Shown: in pieces, positions 47,190-56,463 of the stretch
Layout of the letters: the number at the start of each line of letters is the position of its first letter
Numbering within the stretch: position 1 is the first letter of the stretch
From: Chromatiaceae bacterium
GTDB lineage: Bacteria > Pseudomonadota > Gammaproteobacteria > Chromatiales > Chromatiaceae
DNA length: 64,000 bases
Assembly (NCBI GenBank): GCA_013426805.1
Contig: JACDZG010000023.1
Coordinates: 1-64,000, forward strand
Reading direction: 5' to 3'
Made by a program: the position numbers and the translations under genes
Notes under the pieces: generated by a model
The model's input: the letters and a program-made list of their open reading frames with translations, nothing else
Told to the model about the DNA's origin: nothing
The model's database searches: none

Positions 47190-48401
47190 ATGGATCAGTG
47201 CCTACCCCACCTGCTGTTTCTCTGCCATCGGATTCCCTATCCGCCGGACAAAGGCGACAAGATTCGCTCGTACCGCTGGCTTCAGGAGCTGCTCAAACAT
47301 TTTCATGTTCATCTTGGCACGTTCATTGATGACCCGGCGGATTGGGCTTATGTTCCACAGTTGCGGGAGCGCTGTGCGTCATCACTGTTTCTTCCGTTGC
47401 CCAGAAACGGTGCGACGTTCAGGAGTCTGACTGGTCTTTTCAGCGGTACCGCATTAACTATCCCCTATTACCGGGATGCGCGGATGCGGCGGTGGGCACT
47501 GGCCTGCCGTATCTCGCACGGGATAAAATACGTGTTGGTCTTTTCGTCGGCAATGGCCCAGTACGCGGAGAATAGCAGTTGGTCTGCGGTGCGGCGGGTC
47601 ATTGATTTCGTGGATGTGGATTCCGATAAGTGGAGCCAGTATGCGCACCGTAAGCGCGGACCGGCGGCCCTGATCTTTCGGCGCGAGGCGAAGCGACTGG
47701 CCGCATCGGAGTCACGGTTGGCCCATGTGTTCGACGCCAGCGTGTTTGTATCGGATCATGAGGCTGCTTTATTTCGGAGTTATGTTGGCGATGTTGCCGA
47801 GCGCGTTCAAGCGATCAGGAACGGAGTTGATACATCTTATTTTGACGCCGGGACGGATCGCGTGTCGCCGTATCCGGTGTTGAGTGAGCCGGTGGTGTTT
47901 ACGGGGGTCATGGATTACTGGACGAATATCGACGCGGTGCTATGGTTTGTGCGCGAGGTCTGGCCCCGGGTCAAAGAGAAGAGGCCGCGAGCGCTTTTTG
48001 TTATCGTCGGGGCGAAACCGATTCCGGAGGTCCTGCGGCTGCGTAGCGAGGATATCCTGGTGACCGGACGGGTTGCCGATGTCCGGCCCTATCTGCAACA
48101 TGCCGCAGCGGTCGTTGCGCCGATGCGGATCGCGCGCGGTGTCCAGAACAAGGTGTTGGAAGGGATGGCAATGGGTCGCCCGGTGGTGGTGACATCGAAG
48201 GGACTCGAAGGGATCGCGGCGGTCCCGGGACGTGATCTATTGGTTGCGGACGAGCCGGCAGCATACGCGGGTGAGATCGTGGCGGTGTTGAGCGGTTGCG
48301 CACTGAAACAAGGTCCTGCTGCACGGCGTCTCGTTGAAGCGCATTATGGCTGGGCCGAGTCCGCGCAGAAGATGGTCGCGTTAGTTCTCGGGGAGCGCTG
48401 A
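47190..48401 (+). CDS. glycosyltransferase, XrtA-associated (TIGR03087 type)
   Basis: A 403-residue GT4-like enzyme. It opens LLFLCHRIPYPPDKGDKIRSYRWL, the hallmark of this exosortase-associated subgroup. The C-terminal Rossmann part holds VFTGVMDYWTNIDAVLWF, VGAKPIPEVLRL, VTGRVADVRPYL and the nucleotide-sugar site APMRIARGVQNKVLEGMAMGRPVV. It would add a sugar to the lipid-linked repeat unit at the cytosolic face. About 230 bases with a GC-rich start separate it from xrtA. Confidence 0.9.
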   Translation: MDQCLPHLLFLCHRIPYPPDKGDKIRSYRWLQELLKHFHVHLGTFIDDPADWAYVPQLRERCASSLFLPLPRNGATFRSLTGLFSGTALTIPYYRDARMRRWALACRISHGIKYVLVFSSAMAQYAENSSWSAVRRVIDFVDVDSDKWSQYAHRKRGPAALIFRREAKRLAASESRLAHVFDASVFVSDHEAALFRSYVGDVAERVQAIRNGVDTSYFDAGTDRVSPYPVLSEPVVFTGVMDYWTNIDAVLWFVREVWPRVKEKRPRALFVIVGAKPIPEVLRLRSEDILVTGRVADVRPYLQHAAAVVAPMRIARGVQNKVLEGMAMGRPVVVTSKGLEGIAAVPGRDLLVADEPAAYAGEIVAVLSGCALKQGPAARRLVEAHYGWAESAQKMVALVLGER

Positions 48402-48628
48402 CACGACCCCCGGCTGAGCTGGTGCGGCAGCTGCTGCATTGATCCGGGGGCCGCCTTGGGTAAGGTCTCGGCGGCCCGGAGCCGGAGTTCAAGGATTCAG
48501 CTTTGGATGGCAGGCGCCAAGGCGCGAGCTTTGGATTTCAGAAAATGAGGCGCCAGCCGGAACAGTGATCAAGGCCCCGGCGGCTCTACCTGTGCTTCTC
48601 GTTCCGCTGTGCGACGAGTAAATACGTA

Positions 48629-50173
48629 ATGGAATCTGTAAGCGAGAAAGCTATTTTACGCCGGGTCGGCTGGTCATCCGTGTTGCCCGGGCTCGCCATT
48701 GTCCTGCTCGTATTGGTCTGGCTGTTTTTCCCAACGTTGTCGTCGCTGGTGTCGATCTGGCTGCGATCGGATACCTATGCGCACGGCGCCATTGTCCTTC
48801 CCATCAGCCTGTGGCTGATATGGGAGAAACGGGCGGGTCTCGTCGACGCGGTACCGCAGCCGACGCTGGTGCCAACGCTGTTGATGCTTCCAGTTGGCGG
48901 GGTGTGGCTTCTCGGGAGCGTGACGGATGTGCTGGTGATTCAGCAATATGGCTTCATTTTCCTGTTGCTCCTCGCCATTTGGTCGATGGTTGGCACGCCG
49001 GTCACGCGCTATCTGGCGTTCCCGCTCGGGTTCCTGCTGCTTGCCGTTCCGGTGGGCGAAGCGCTCACTTATCCGTTGATGAATTTTACGGCGGACTTTA
49101 CTGTTGGTCTGCTACGCTTTACCGGGATACCAGTGTATCGCGACGGAACCTTTTTCTCACTGCCGAGCGGTGACTGGTCAGTTGTCGAAGAATGCAGCGG
49201 GGTTCGTTACCTGCTCGCGTCGGTGACCCTTGGGATGTTGTTCGCCTATCTGAACTTCAGGTTCCTGTGGAAGCGTCTGGTGTTTGTGCTGTTCTCCGTG
49301 GTGGTGCCGGTGTTTGCCAATGGGCTGCGTGCCTATCTGATTGTGATGATCGGACATCTGAGCAATATGCAACTGGCAACCGGTGTCGATCACCTGATCT
49401 ATGGCTGGGTGTTTTTCGGCGTCGTCATAGCCTTTATGTTCTGGTTTGGTTCGATGTGGCGTGATCCAGCGGGTGAGGTCCCCGCGGGATTGAATGGCGG
49501 GAGCATTGGGCGTGGCGTTGGCAGCGTGGGAGTCGCCGTGATGTTGGTCGCGGGAGTCTGGCCGAGTCTGCTATGGGGATTGGAACGGGCCTCAGCTCCT
49601 TCCGCGCGAGCGGTTGCCCTACAGGTTCCGGCAGTCGCCGGCGATTGGCAGCATGCGTCGGAGGGTCTCTGGACATGGCGCCCGCGAGTCGTGGCTCCTG
49701 ACGGTGAGATCTATGTTTTTTATCGTGGAGTTCCAGGGGCGGTCGGTGTCTATCTCGGTATCTTTCGTTCTCAGCGGCAAGGCGCAGAGTTGGTGAGTTC
49801 CGCTAATCAGATGGTCTCGACACGGGATCAACAGTGGAGCGACAAGGAGATATCGAGACGCGTGATTCGCCTTCCGACCGGGCCGTTCACCGTAAATCAG
49901 AGCCGTATCGCGTCACGGCACGATGGCGACCATCTATTGGTATGGAGTTGGTATCGTATTGGCGATGTAAGCACCAGCAGCCCCTATCGAGCCAAGCTGA
50001 TCGAGGCGGCCTATCGGCTGTGGGGAGGGCAGCGCGCCGGGGCTTTGATCGCCGTGGCTGCACCTTATGCTATCAATGAGGACGAGGCGGCAGCCGCGCT
50101 CGAGGGATTTCTGGCGGTGATGTTGCCATCGCTGGAGGCGGAGATTGCACGTGCGATCACCGCGTCGCCATGA
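48629..50173 (+). CDS. xrtA: exosortase A fused to EpsI domain
   Basis: A 514-residue membrane enzyme of the EpsH/exosortase family, the transpeptidase-like protease that processes PEP-CTERM proteins. About eight membrane segments fill the first 290 residues. The catalytic triad-type residues are in place: Cys189 (EECSGVRYL), Arg234 (NGLRAYLIV) and His255 (VDHLIYGWVFF). After residue 300 a soluble EpsI-like domain follows (VALQVPAVAGDWQ, VYLGIFRSQRQGAELVSSAN, VNQSRIASRHDGDHLLVWSWY). Fusion of XrtA and EpsI is common in this subgroup. The stop overlaps the next start (ATGA). No substrate with a PEP-CTERM tail is encoded in this window. Confidence 0.93.
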   Translation: MESVSEKAILRRVGWSSVLPGLAIVLLVLVWLFFPTLSSLVSIWLRSDTYAHGAIVLPISLWLIWEKRAGLVDAVPQPTLVPTLLMLPVGGVWLLGSVTDVLVIQQYGFIFLLLLAIWSMVGTPVTRYLAFPLGFLLLAVPVGEALTYPLMNFTADFTVGLLRFTGIPVYRDGTFFSLPSGDWSVVEECSGVRYLLASVTLGMLFAYLNFRFLWKRLVFVLFSVVVPVFANGLRAYLIVMIGHLSNMQLATGVDHLIYGWVFFGVVIAFMFWFGSMWRDPAGEVPAGLNGGSIGRGVGSVGVAVMLVAGVWPSLLWGLERASAPSARAVALQVPAVAGDWQHASEGLWTWRPRVVAPDGEIYVFYRGVPGAVGVYLGIFRSQRQGAELVSSANQMVSTRDQQWSDKEISRRVIRLPTGPFTVNQSRIASRHDGDHLLVWSWYRIGDVSTSSPYRAKLIEAAYRLWGGQRAGALIAVAAPYAINEDEAAAALEGFLAVMLPSLEAEIARAITASP

Positions 50174-51357
50174 TTGAGGGTGGCTGCAAGTCACCACGAA
50201 TCGTTCACGTCGTGTATCGTTTCGGCACTGGTGGGCTGGAGAACGGACTCGTGAACATTATCAATCGTACCCCGTCTGAGCGCTATCGGCACGCGATCCT
50301 CTGTCTTACCGACGCGGGGTTGTTCGCGTCGCGGTTGGTTCGGCACGACGTGCCGATTGTCGCGTTGCGGTGCCCCGCAGGGCACAGTTTTGCAGTGTAT
50401 GTTCGCCTCTGGTCGGCACTCCGGGTCTTACGCCCGGCGATCGTCCATACGCGTAATCTCGCTACGCTCGAGGCGCAGATCCCCGCGTTCTTTTTGCCTG
50501 GTGTAAGACGGGTTCACGGGGAACACGGCCGCGATGTCTTCGACCTTGAAGGAAAAAGTGTCAAGTACAATGTCCTGCGTCGGCTCATTCGCCCGATCGT
50601 GCAGCGTTATATCGCGGTCAGCAGGGATCTCGCAGAGTGGCTTGAGTCCAGCGTCAGGGTTCCGCCGATGCGCATCAGGCAGATTTACAACGGCGTCGAC
50701 CCCGATCAGTTTTCACCGACCGGGGGGGCGCGTACCGATTTTGGACCGCCCGGATTCCTGTCTGATGGGGCGCTGGTGATTGGGACTGTCGGGCGACTGG
50801 TAGCAGTCAAGGATCAGCGCACTCTGCTGTTGGCGTTCGCCGACTTGGTGGGTCGGAACCGGGACTTGGCATCCCGTCTGCGCTTGGTCATCGTCGGAGA
50901 GGGGGAGCTGCGCCATGCGTTGGAGCAGCAAGCGGCGGCCTGTGGTGTATCCCACGCGGTTTGGTTCACCGGTGACCGTAGCGATGTTGCTGATTTGATG
51001 CGGCAGTTCGATCTGTTCGTGTTGCCTTCGCTCGGTGAGGGAATTTCGAATACGATTCTGGAGGCCATGGCGACCGGACTTCCCGTCATTGCGACACGGG
51101 TTGGCGGCAATCCTGAACTGGTGATGCAGGGTCGAACCGGCGTCTTGGTGTCCGCAGGGGATATCGGGGCGTTGGCCTCCGCGATGTACGATTTCATTAC
51201 GGATGAAGTCCGTCGAATGTGCTGTGGCGCCGCGGCGCGGGCTGAGGTGACGCAGCGATTTGATTGGGAATCGTGTGTCGATGCGTACTTGTCGTTGTAT
51301 GACGAGGTACTGGGGCAGAGGGTCGACCGGACAGAAAATGAAATAGCACGTTGGTGA
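50170..51357 (+). CDS. glycosyltransferase, XrtA-associated (TIGR03088 type)
   Basis: A 395-residue GT4 enzyme. IVHVVYRFGTGGLENGLVNIIN is the subgroup hallmark. Acceptor-side features follow (VHTRNLATLEAQIPAF, HGEHGRDVFDLEG), then the donor domain with IGTVGRLVAVKDQRTLL, VIVGEGELRHALEQ and the E-x7-E motif in LPSLGEGISNTILEAMATGLP. It is translationally coupled to xrtA (ATGA overlap). It ends 13 bases before the amidotransferase remnant. Confidence 0.92.
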   Translation: MIEGGCKSPRIVHVVYRFGTGGLENGLVNIINRTPSERYRHAILCLTDAGLFASRLVRHDVPIVALRCPAGHSFAVYVRLWSALRVLRPAIVHTRNLATLEAQIPAFFLPGVRRVHGEHGRDVFDLEGKSVKYNVLRRLIRPIVQRYIAVSRDLAEWLESSVRVPPMRIRQIYNGVDPDQFSPTGGARTDFGPPGFLSDGALVIGTVGRLVAVKDQRTLLLAFADLVGRNRDLASRLRLVIVGEGELRHALEQQAAACGVSHAVWFTGDRSDVADLMRQFDLFVLPSLGEGISNTILEAMATGLPVIATRVGGNPELVMQGRTGVLVSAGDIGALASAMYDFITDEVRRMCCGAAARAEVTQRFDWESCVDAYLSLYDEVLGQRVDRTENEIARW

Positions 51358-51370
51358 GTGTGGCGACCCG

Positions 51371-51744
51371 ATGTGTGGTGTAGCCGGGATCTTCCTTCGC
51401 CAAGAGCGTCGCGACCTGTGGCGCCAACTGCTCGTGTGGATGAATCATCGTCAGGTACGCCGCGGACCCGATCAGTGGGGATTGCATGTGTAGCCGGATT
51501 TGGGGTACCGTTCGCCAGTTGGTTTCAAGGTTCGTCGCGCGCGCGTGGGTGCGACGCTGCTTTCAGTCCAATGCTCGCGGATCATGGTCTATTCGATCGG
51601 CGTTATTCGATTCTTTTTGTGGAGCACCATCAGTCAGAGGCCAAGGACTAGCGTGTGTCCCGGTGGAGCTTACTAATGTTTGAAGCCTTTCTTCGCTGGA
51701 ACGTCGAGGACAAAGCCAGCGTCGCGGGGGAACCCGCCGCGTGA
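51371..51744 (+). pseudogene. XrtA-associated asparagine synthetase-like amidotransferase, internally deleted
   Basis: The 5' end encodes MCGVAGIFLRQERRD...RGPDQWGLHV, the glutaminase start with the nucleophile Cys2, then meets TAG (51491-51493). In another frame the sequence continues GFGVPFASWFQGSS, MLADHGLFDRRYS and EHHQSEAKD, a TAG (51652), then SRWSLLMFEAFLRW, the C-terminal end of the same family. About 500 residues of the roughly 630-residue enzyme are missing, including the ATP-binding synthetase site. The tail ends at a TGA overlapping the next start, as an intact gene would. The place between two glycosyltransferase genes is where asnB (TIGR03108 type) normally sits in exosortase A loci. 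The extra stop in the tail shows decay after the deletion. Confidence 0.82.
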
Positions 51745-52958
51745 AGATTCTGCACGTCCTCGATCATTCGCTCCCACTGCATAGCGGTTACGTCTTTCGC
51801 ACTGGGGCGATTCTGGAGCAGCAGCGTGCGCTTGGCTGGGAAACGGTCCAGGTGACTTCCGCCAAGCATGCCGGTGCGCAGGCTGCGGTCGAGCAGGTGG
51901 ATAGCCTGCGTTTCTATCGCACCTCCCTCGGCGCCCGGACGGTCGCGAGAGTTCCGGTGTTTAACCAGTTGGCCATTGTCAGCGGGCTGGAGCGGCGCCT
52001 CATGGAAGTCATCGCGTTGGAACGCCCCGATCTGTTGCATGCACACTCGCCAAGTTTGAATGGCATCGCTGCCATTTGTGCCGGTCGCCGCTGTGGCTTA
52101 CCGGTCGTGTATGAGTGTCGCGCTTTCTGGGAGGACGCTGCCGCGGATCACGGCACGAGTATGGAGTGGGGGTTGCGTTATCGTTTGTCCAGGCATCTGG
52201 AGACCTGGGTCTTTCGTCATTGTGACGCGATCACTTGTATTTGCGACGGGTTGCTCACGGATATCGTCGCGCGCGGCATCGCCGCATCGAAGGTTACGGT
52301 AATTCCAAATGCAGTGGATCTGGCTCACTTTCAGTACGGGCTGCCACGTGATGAGGCGTTGGCTGCCGAGTTGCAAGTCGGCGGGGCAACCGTGCTTGGT
52401 TATCTCGGTTCGTTCTATGCTTATGAAGGGCTGTCCCTGGCCTTGCGTGCCTTGCCGCGAATCATCGCCGAGTTTCCCCAGGTGAGACTGTTGCTGGTCG
52501 GCGGAGGGCCGCAGGAGGAAGATTTGAGGCGTTTGGTGGGTGATCTCGGCGTGGAGCGGCATCTGATCTTTGCGGGGCGAGTAGCGCACGCACAAGTCCA
52601 CCGCTACTACAGTCTGGTCGATTGCGTTCTGTATCCACGGATGCCGATGCGTTTGACTGAACTGGTGACACCGCTGAAGCCTCTCGAGGCGATGGCTCAG
52701 GGTAAACTTGTCATGGCGTCGGATGTCGGCGGTCATCGTGAGCTGATACGCGATGGGGATACCGGCTCGCTATTCCGTGCGGGCAGTATCGATGCCTTGG
52801 TCGGCGCGATTCCGCAACTTTTCACTCGACGCGATGAGTGGGATGCTCAACGCCGCCGGGCGCGGGTGTACGTGGAGTCCGAGCGTCAGTGGCATCTGAT
52901 CGCTACGCGCTATCGCTCCGTTTATGGGCGGTTGAATTCCGCCGCCGCTCTTGCCTGA
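51741..52958 (+). CDS. glycosyltransferase, exosortase A system-associated (TIGR04063 type)
   Basis: A 405-residue GT4 enzyme starting MKILHVLDHSLPLHSGYVFRT, the subgroup hallmark. It has HAHSPSLNGIAA, YECRAFWEDAAAD, VIPNAVDLAHF, LGYLGSFYAYEGL, LLLVGGGPQEEDLR and the donor loop LTELVTPLKPLEAMAQGKLV. GTG start overlaps the end of the amidotransferase remnant (GTGA), so it may now depend on translation of that broken gene or on its own weak initiation. Confidence 0.92.
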   Translation: MKILHVLDHSLPLHSGYVFRTGAILEQQRALGWETVQVTSAKHAGAQAAVEQVDSLRFYRTSLGARTVARVPVFNQLAIVSGLERRLMEVIALERPDLLHAHSPSLNGIAAICAGRRCGLPVVYECRAFWEDAAADHGTSMEWGLRYRLSRHLETWVFRHCDAITCICDGLLTDIVARGIAASKVTVIPNAVDLAHFQYGLPRDEALAAELQVGGATVLGYLGSFYAYEGLSLALRALPRIIAEFPQVRLLLVGGGPQEEDLRRLVGDLGVERHLIFAGRVAHAQVHRYYSLVDCVLYPRMPMRLTELVTPLKPLEAMAQGKLVMASDVGGHRELIRDGDTGSLFRAGSIDALVGAIPQLFTRRDEWDAQRRRARVYVESERQWHLIATRYRSVYGRLNSAAALA

Positions 52959-53032
52959 TGGTTCATGATGGCTGGGGGGGCGCCCCGGACGTCCGTGTCC
53001 GGATGGTGCGATATTCACTCGGGAGTGCCGCG

Positions 53033-54388
53033 GTGGCCGATGTTTACACACGTATCGTCAGTAAGTTCCTTTTCCCGCTGCATGAGCAAGTGAAGGGCCA
53101 TGCCAGCGTCGCCGCGCGCATTGGGCTGGAAGCAAGCCAATGGTGGGGGCCGGAGCAGCTCGCGGCACTCAGGTTGCACCGATTACGCATGCTGCTCGAA
53201 CGCGCCTATCGCCAGGTGCCCTATTATCGTCATATGATGGCCGCGCGCGGTATCACCGCCGACAGTATCGCAACGCTGGCGGACATTGAGGCCTTTCCTT
53301 TTCTCACTAAGGCGGACGTCTGCGCCCAGCGCGACGCGCTCAAGGCGCGGGATGCCGGTCGTTTGACCCGCCTCAATACGGGCGGGTCTTCGGGCGAACC
53401 GCTCGTCTTTTTCGTCGGTCGCGAACGCATCAGTCATGACGTCGCGGCCAAGTGGCGCGCGACCCGTTGGTGGGGAGTGGATATCGGTGACCCGGAGATC
53501 GTTATCTGGGGTTCGCCGCTCGAATTGTCCGCACAAAATCGGATCCGCGAATGGCGAGATCGGTTATTGCGCACACACCTACTCCCCGCGTTTGCGATGT
53601 CGACCGGGAATCTGAATCGTTTCATCCGAGAGATTCGCGGCCGTCGCCCGCGGATGCTATTTGGCTATCCCTCGGCGCTCGCCCTGATCGCGCGGCACGC
53701 CCAGCGCAGCGGTCAGCGGCTGGACGACCTGGGCATCCGGGTCGCCTTCGTGACCGCCGAGCGCCTCTATGAGGATCAGCGCTCGGTGATCGAGAGAACC
53801 TTCGGCTGTCCGGTTGCGAATGGCTACGGTGGTCGTGACGCCGGTTTCATTGCCCATCAGTGTCCGCGGGGCGGCCTGCACATTACCGCGGAGGACCTGC
53901 TGGTCGAGATCGTGGATCCGCGGGGTCGGGTCCTGCCCGAGGGGCAGGCGGGCGAGATCGTGGTCACCCACTTTGCTACCGGAGACTTTCCTTTCATTCG
54001 CTATCGGACGGGCGACATCGGGATCTTGGGTCCGCCGGACTGCCCTTGCGGTCGAGGATTGCCGGTCTTGCGTGAGGTCCAGGGGCGGACCACCGACTTC
54101 GTGGTGGCGCAAGACGGCACGGTGATGCACGGGTTGGCGTTGATCTATGTGATCCGCGATGTCGGCGGCATCGAGCGTTTTCGGATCATCCAAGAGAGTC
54201 TGACGCGAACCCGGGTGCTGATCGAGGCGGGTCCGGCTTATACTCCGGCCGGGGCCGATGCCATCGTTACCGGGCTGAAATGTCGTCTCGGATCGGGAGT
54301 GCGGATTGAGGTCGAGGTCGTGGATGGGATTCCCGCGGAGCGTTCCGGAAAGTTTCGTTACGTTCTCAGCAAGGTGGGTACGGCCTGA
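53033..54388 (+). CDS. CapK/PaaK-like adenylate-forming ligase of the EPS locus
   Basis: A 451-residue member of the phenylacetate-CoA ligase-like superfamily. It begins VYTRIVSKFLFPLHEQVKGH, as CapK-type proteins in capsule and exosortase loci do. The P-loop-like LNTGGSSGEPLVFF, the central YGGRDAGFIAHQC and RYRTGDIG are present, with a Cys pair in PPDCPCGRGLP. The substrate is unknown; activation of an acyl or amino-acyl group for decoration of the polymer is a reasonable inference. GTG 53033 is chosen for GGGAG 7 bases upstream and for fit to the family; an ATG at 52958 overlapping the previous stop is the alternative. Confidence 0.85.
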   Translation: MADVYTRIVSKFLFPLHEQVKGHASVAARIGLEASQWWGPEQLAALRLHRLRMLLERAYRQVPYYRHMMAARGITADSIATLADIEAFPFLTKADVCAQRDALKARDAGRLTRLNTGGSSGEPLVFFVGRERISHDVAAKWRATRWWGVDIGDPEIVIWGSPLELSAQNRIREWRDRLLRTHLLPAFAMSTGNLNRFIREIRGRRPRMLFGYPSALALIARHAQRSGQRLDDLGIRVAFVTAERLYEDQRSVIERTFGCPVANGYGGRDAGFIAHQCPRGGLHITAEDLLVEIVDPRGRVLPEGQAGEIVVTHFATGDFPFIRYRTGDIGILGPPDCPCGRGLPVLREVQGRTTDFVVAQDGTVMHGLALIYVIRDVGGIERFRIIQESLTRTRVLIEAGPAYTPAGADAIVTGLKCRLGSGVRIEVEVVDGIPAERSGKFRYVLSKVGTA

Positions 54389-55770
54389 TGCGCGATTATA
54401 TCGTCACGCTGATGGTATTCGCCTGTGTACCTCTGATCCTGCGCAAACCGTTCTTCGGGATTCTGGTCTGGAGCTGGCTCAGTCTGATGAATCCGCATCG
54501 TTTGGGCTGGGGTTTTGCGACCGAAATGCCCTTCGCGCAGATTGTCGCGGTGACGCTCATACTGTCGTTGTTGATCGCCAGGGAGGTGAAGCCACTATCC
54601 ACGCTCCCATTGACCTGGCTGCTGGCTTTTTGGTGGTTCTGGTGGTTCGTCACCACCTTGACGGCGTTTTATCCGGCAGCCGCCTGGGAGGAATGGGACA
54701 GAACCTGGAGGATTCTGCTCCTGACGTTTCTGATGATCGCCCTCTTGACGACGCGGGAGCGCATTGATGCCCTGGTTTGGGTCATCGTCCTATCATTGGG
54801 TTTCTATGGCGTGAAGGGTGGCATTTTCACAGTGCTCGGCGGTGGGGTAAATCACGTCAATGGTCCGCCGGGGAGCTTTATCTCCGGGAACAACGAGATC
54901 GGGATTGCGCTGGTGATGACGGTACCGATGATACGGTATCTTCAGCTCGTCAGCGCGAGTCGGTGGATCAGGTTGGGAATGCTGGTCATCATGGTGCTGA
55001 CGCTAATGGCGATTTTCGGAACGCAATCGCGCGGTGCGTTGGTTGGCATGCTGGCAATGACGCTCTATCTGGCGGTGAAGAGCCGCAACAAGGCGGGTCT
55101 GCTGTTGTTGTTCGTATTCGCTATACCGCTGGGCCTGATGACGATGCCGGAGAGTTGGTACAGCCGTATGGATTCGATGCAGGCGTACCAGCAGGATGCC
55201 TCGGCGCAAGGTCGAATCAATGCGTGGTGGACGGCGTGGCATGTGGCACTCGATCATCCGCTGGTGGGCGGCGGCGCTAATATGTTCAACCGGGAGACCT
55301 ATGCGCTCTATGCGCCCAATCCGCAGAATGTTCTTGATGTACACAGCATTTATTTCGAGGCTTTGGGCGAGCATGGTTTCGTCGGCCTTTTCACCTTTCT
55401 GGGGATCGGGTTCGGAGCGCTGGTGACCTTGAACCAAGTGATACGATTCGCCAAATCGAACCCCGCCTTGGATTGGATGCGCGATTTGGCATCAATGATT
55501 TACGTAAGCCTCATCGGCTACGCAACGAGCGGGCTATTTCTGGGGCTTTCAATGTTCGATTACTATTATATGCTCATCGCGATCACGATCGGCCTTGCCG
55601 GTTTGACTCGCCGCTATGCACGCGATGGGGTGCCGACAATCGATAATCCGCCAGGCGTTTGCCTGGATGTCGCGGGTGATCGACGCCGCGCTGCGGGTAC
55701 AGTGCTTGCCGGTCGACGTTTGCCGCTCGGCGGCCTGGTCAGGGCGGCGAACTGGTTTACGAGGCTCTGA
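54388..55770 (+). CDS. O-antigen ligase-like glycosylation ligase, exosortase A-associated
   Basis: A 460-residue inner-membrane protein with about ten membrane segments and the periplasmic Wzy/WaaL loop. Marks of the TIGR03097 group: PFFGILVWSWLSLMNPHRLGWG, GFYGVKGGIFTVLGGG, NEIGIALVMTVPM, TQSRGALVGM, and PLVGGGANMF followed by HSIYFEALGEHGFVGL, where the conserved His is found. It would polymerise or attach the glycan in the periplasm. The start overlaps the CapK-like stop (TGATG). It ends the EPS locus; the C-terminal 50 residues are soluble and poorly conserved in appearance. Confidence 0.9.
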   Translation: MRDYIVTLMVFACVPLILRKPFFGILVWSWLSLMNPHRLGWGFATEMPFAQIVAVTLILSLLIAREVKPLSTLPLTWLLAFWWFWWFVTTLTAFYPAAAWEEWDRTWRILLLTFLMIALLTTRERIDALVWVIVLSLGFYGVKGGIFTVLGGGVNHVNGPPGSFISGNNEIGIALVMTVPMIRYLQLVSASRWIRLGMLVIMVLTLMAIFGTQSRGALVGMLAMTLYLAVKSRNKAGLLLLFVFAIPLGLMTMPESWYSRMDSMQAYQQDASAQGRINAWWTAWHVALDHPLVGGGANMFNRETYALYAPNPQNVLDVHSIYFEALGEHGFVGLFTFLGIGFGALVTLNQVIRFAKSNPALDWMRDLASMIYVSLIGYATSGLFLGLSMFDYYYMLIAITIGLAGLTRRYARDGVPTIDNPPGVCLDVAGDRRRAAGTVLAGRRLPLGGLVRAANWFTRL

Positions 55771-55902
55771 GCCGCAAACCGTGGGCAGCGCGCGAAGGCC
55801 CACGCATGCGGCGACGAGCCTGCCTCGGACCACCTGGGGTGTGGCATGGACTGCGGGTCATGGCAGTCCGTGCCCTGGTGCTTCGCTTGGCGGCACCCGG
55901 AC

Positions 55903-56202
55903 TCACTGAGGGTTTGCCGCGGGTTCAAGCCGGGGCAGATCCTGGTCGAGGTCCTCAGCCGTGACGAAATAAAACCCGCACTGTTCCTGCGTTAAATTCT
56001 CGGATGCGGTCCGAGGGTATTTCCGGCAACTCGGCGGTCGGACATGATAGACGGCACAACTGCTCAGCCCCTGGTGGTCGAAACGCAGGAACGGGCACGG
56101 ATAGGGAAGTTTGCAGCAGGCGCCGCAACGGTTGCAGTCGCCCCGCCGATTTTCGTCGACGGGCAAAAGGGAGGTTGTGAAACGCTTGAGTTTATTGAGC
56201 AT
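55903..56202 (-). CDS. YkgJ-family cysteine cluster protein
   Basis: A 99-residue protein with eight or more Cys in the Zn/Fe-binding pattern CNRCGACCKLPYPCPFL, then SSCAVYHVRPPSCRKYPR and a late Cys in EQCGFYF. This is the CxxCGxCC pattern of UPF0153/YkgJ proteins, whose function is unknown; a metal cluster is inferred. It is convergent with the EPS ligase and divergent from zapE. Confidence 0.85.
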   Translation of the reverse strand: MLNKLKRFTTSLLPVDENRRGDCNRCGACCKLPYPCPFLRFDHQGLSSCAVYHVRPPSCRKYPRTASENLTQEQCGFYFVTAEDLDQDLPRLEPAANPQ

Positions 56203-56463
56203 CCGAAAGGTACTCTTAAGAATGGGTGGGCGCTGAATTCAGCACGACAGGCTGCATACCATATTTCAAAGTGCGGTGCTTGTCACTCCGTTGGCCGCGG
56301 CACAGGCGCTGTCGATCGGGCGATTGACGGGCATCAGGTGCGCGATCTTCGCTGGGACCCGGTGTTCAGTCCACCGCTCGGTGACGATCTACCGACCTGT
56401 GAGTAGATTGGCAATAATGGCAATTATAGTGTTTCCGATAACAGATTCACGGGTCATCCGATC

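Noticed and set aside
48629-50173. Ordinary membrane protein or archaeosortase
   Set aside because: Cys, Arg and His in the exosortase motifs, the EpsI tail and the surrounding EPS genes fit exosortase A.
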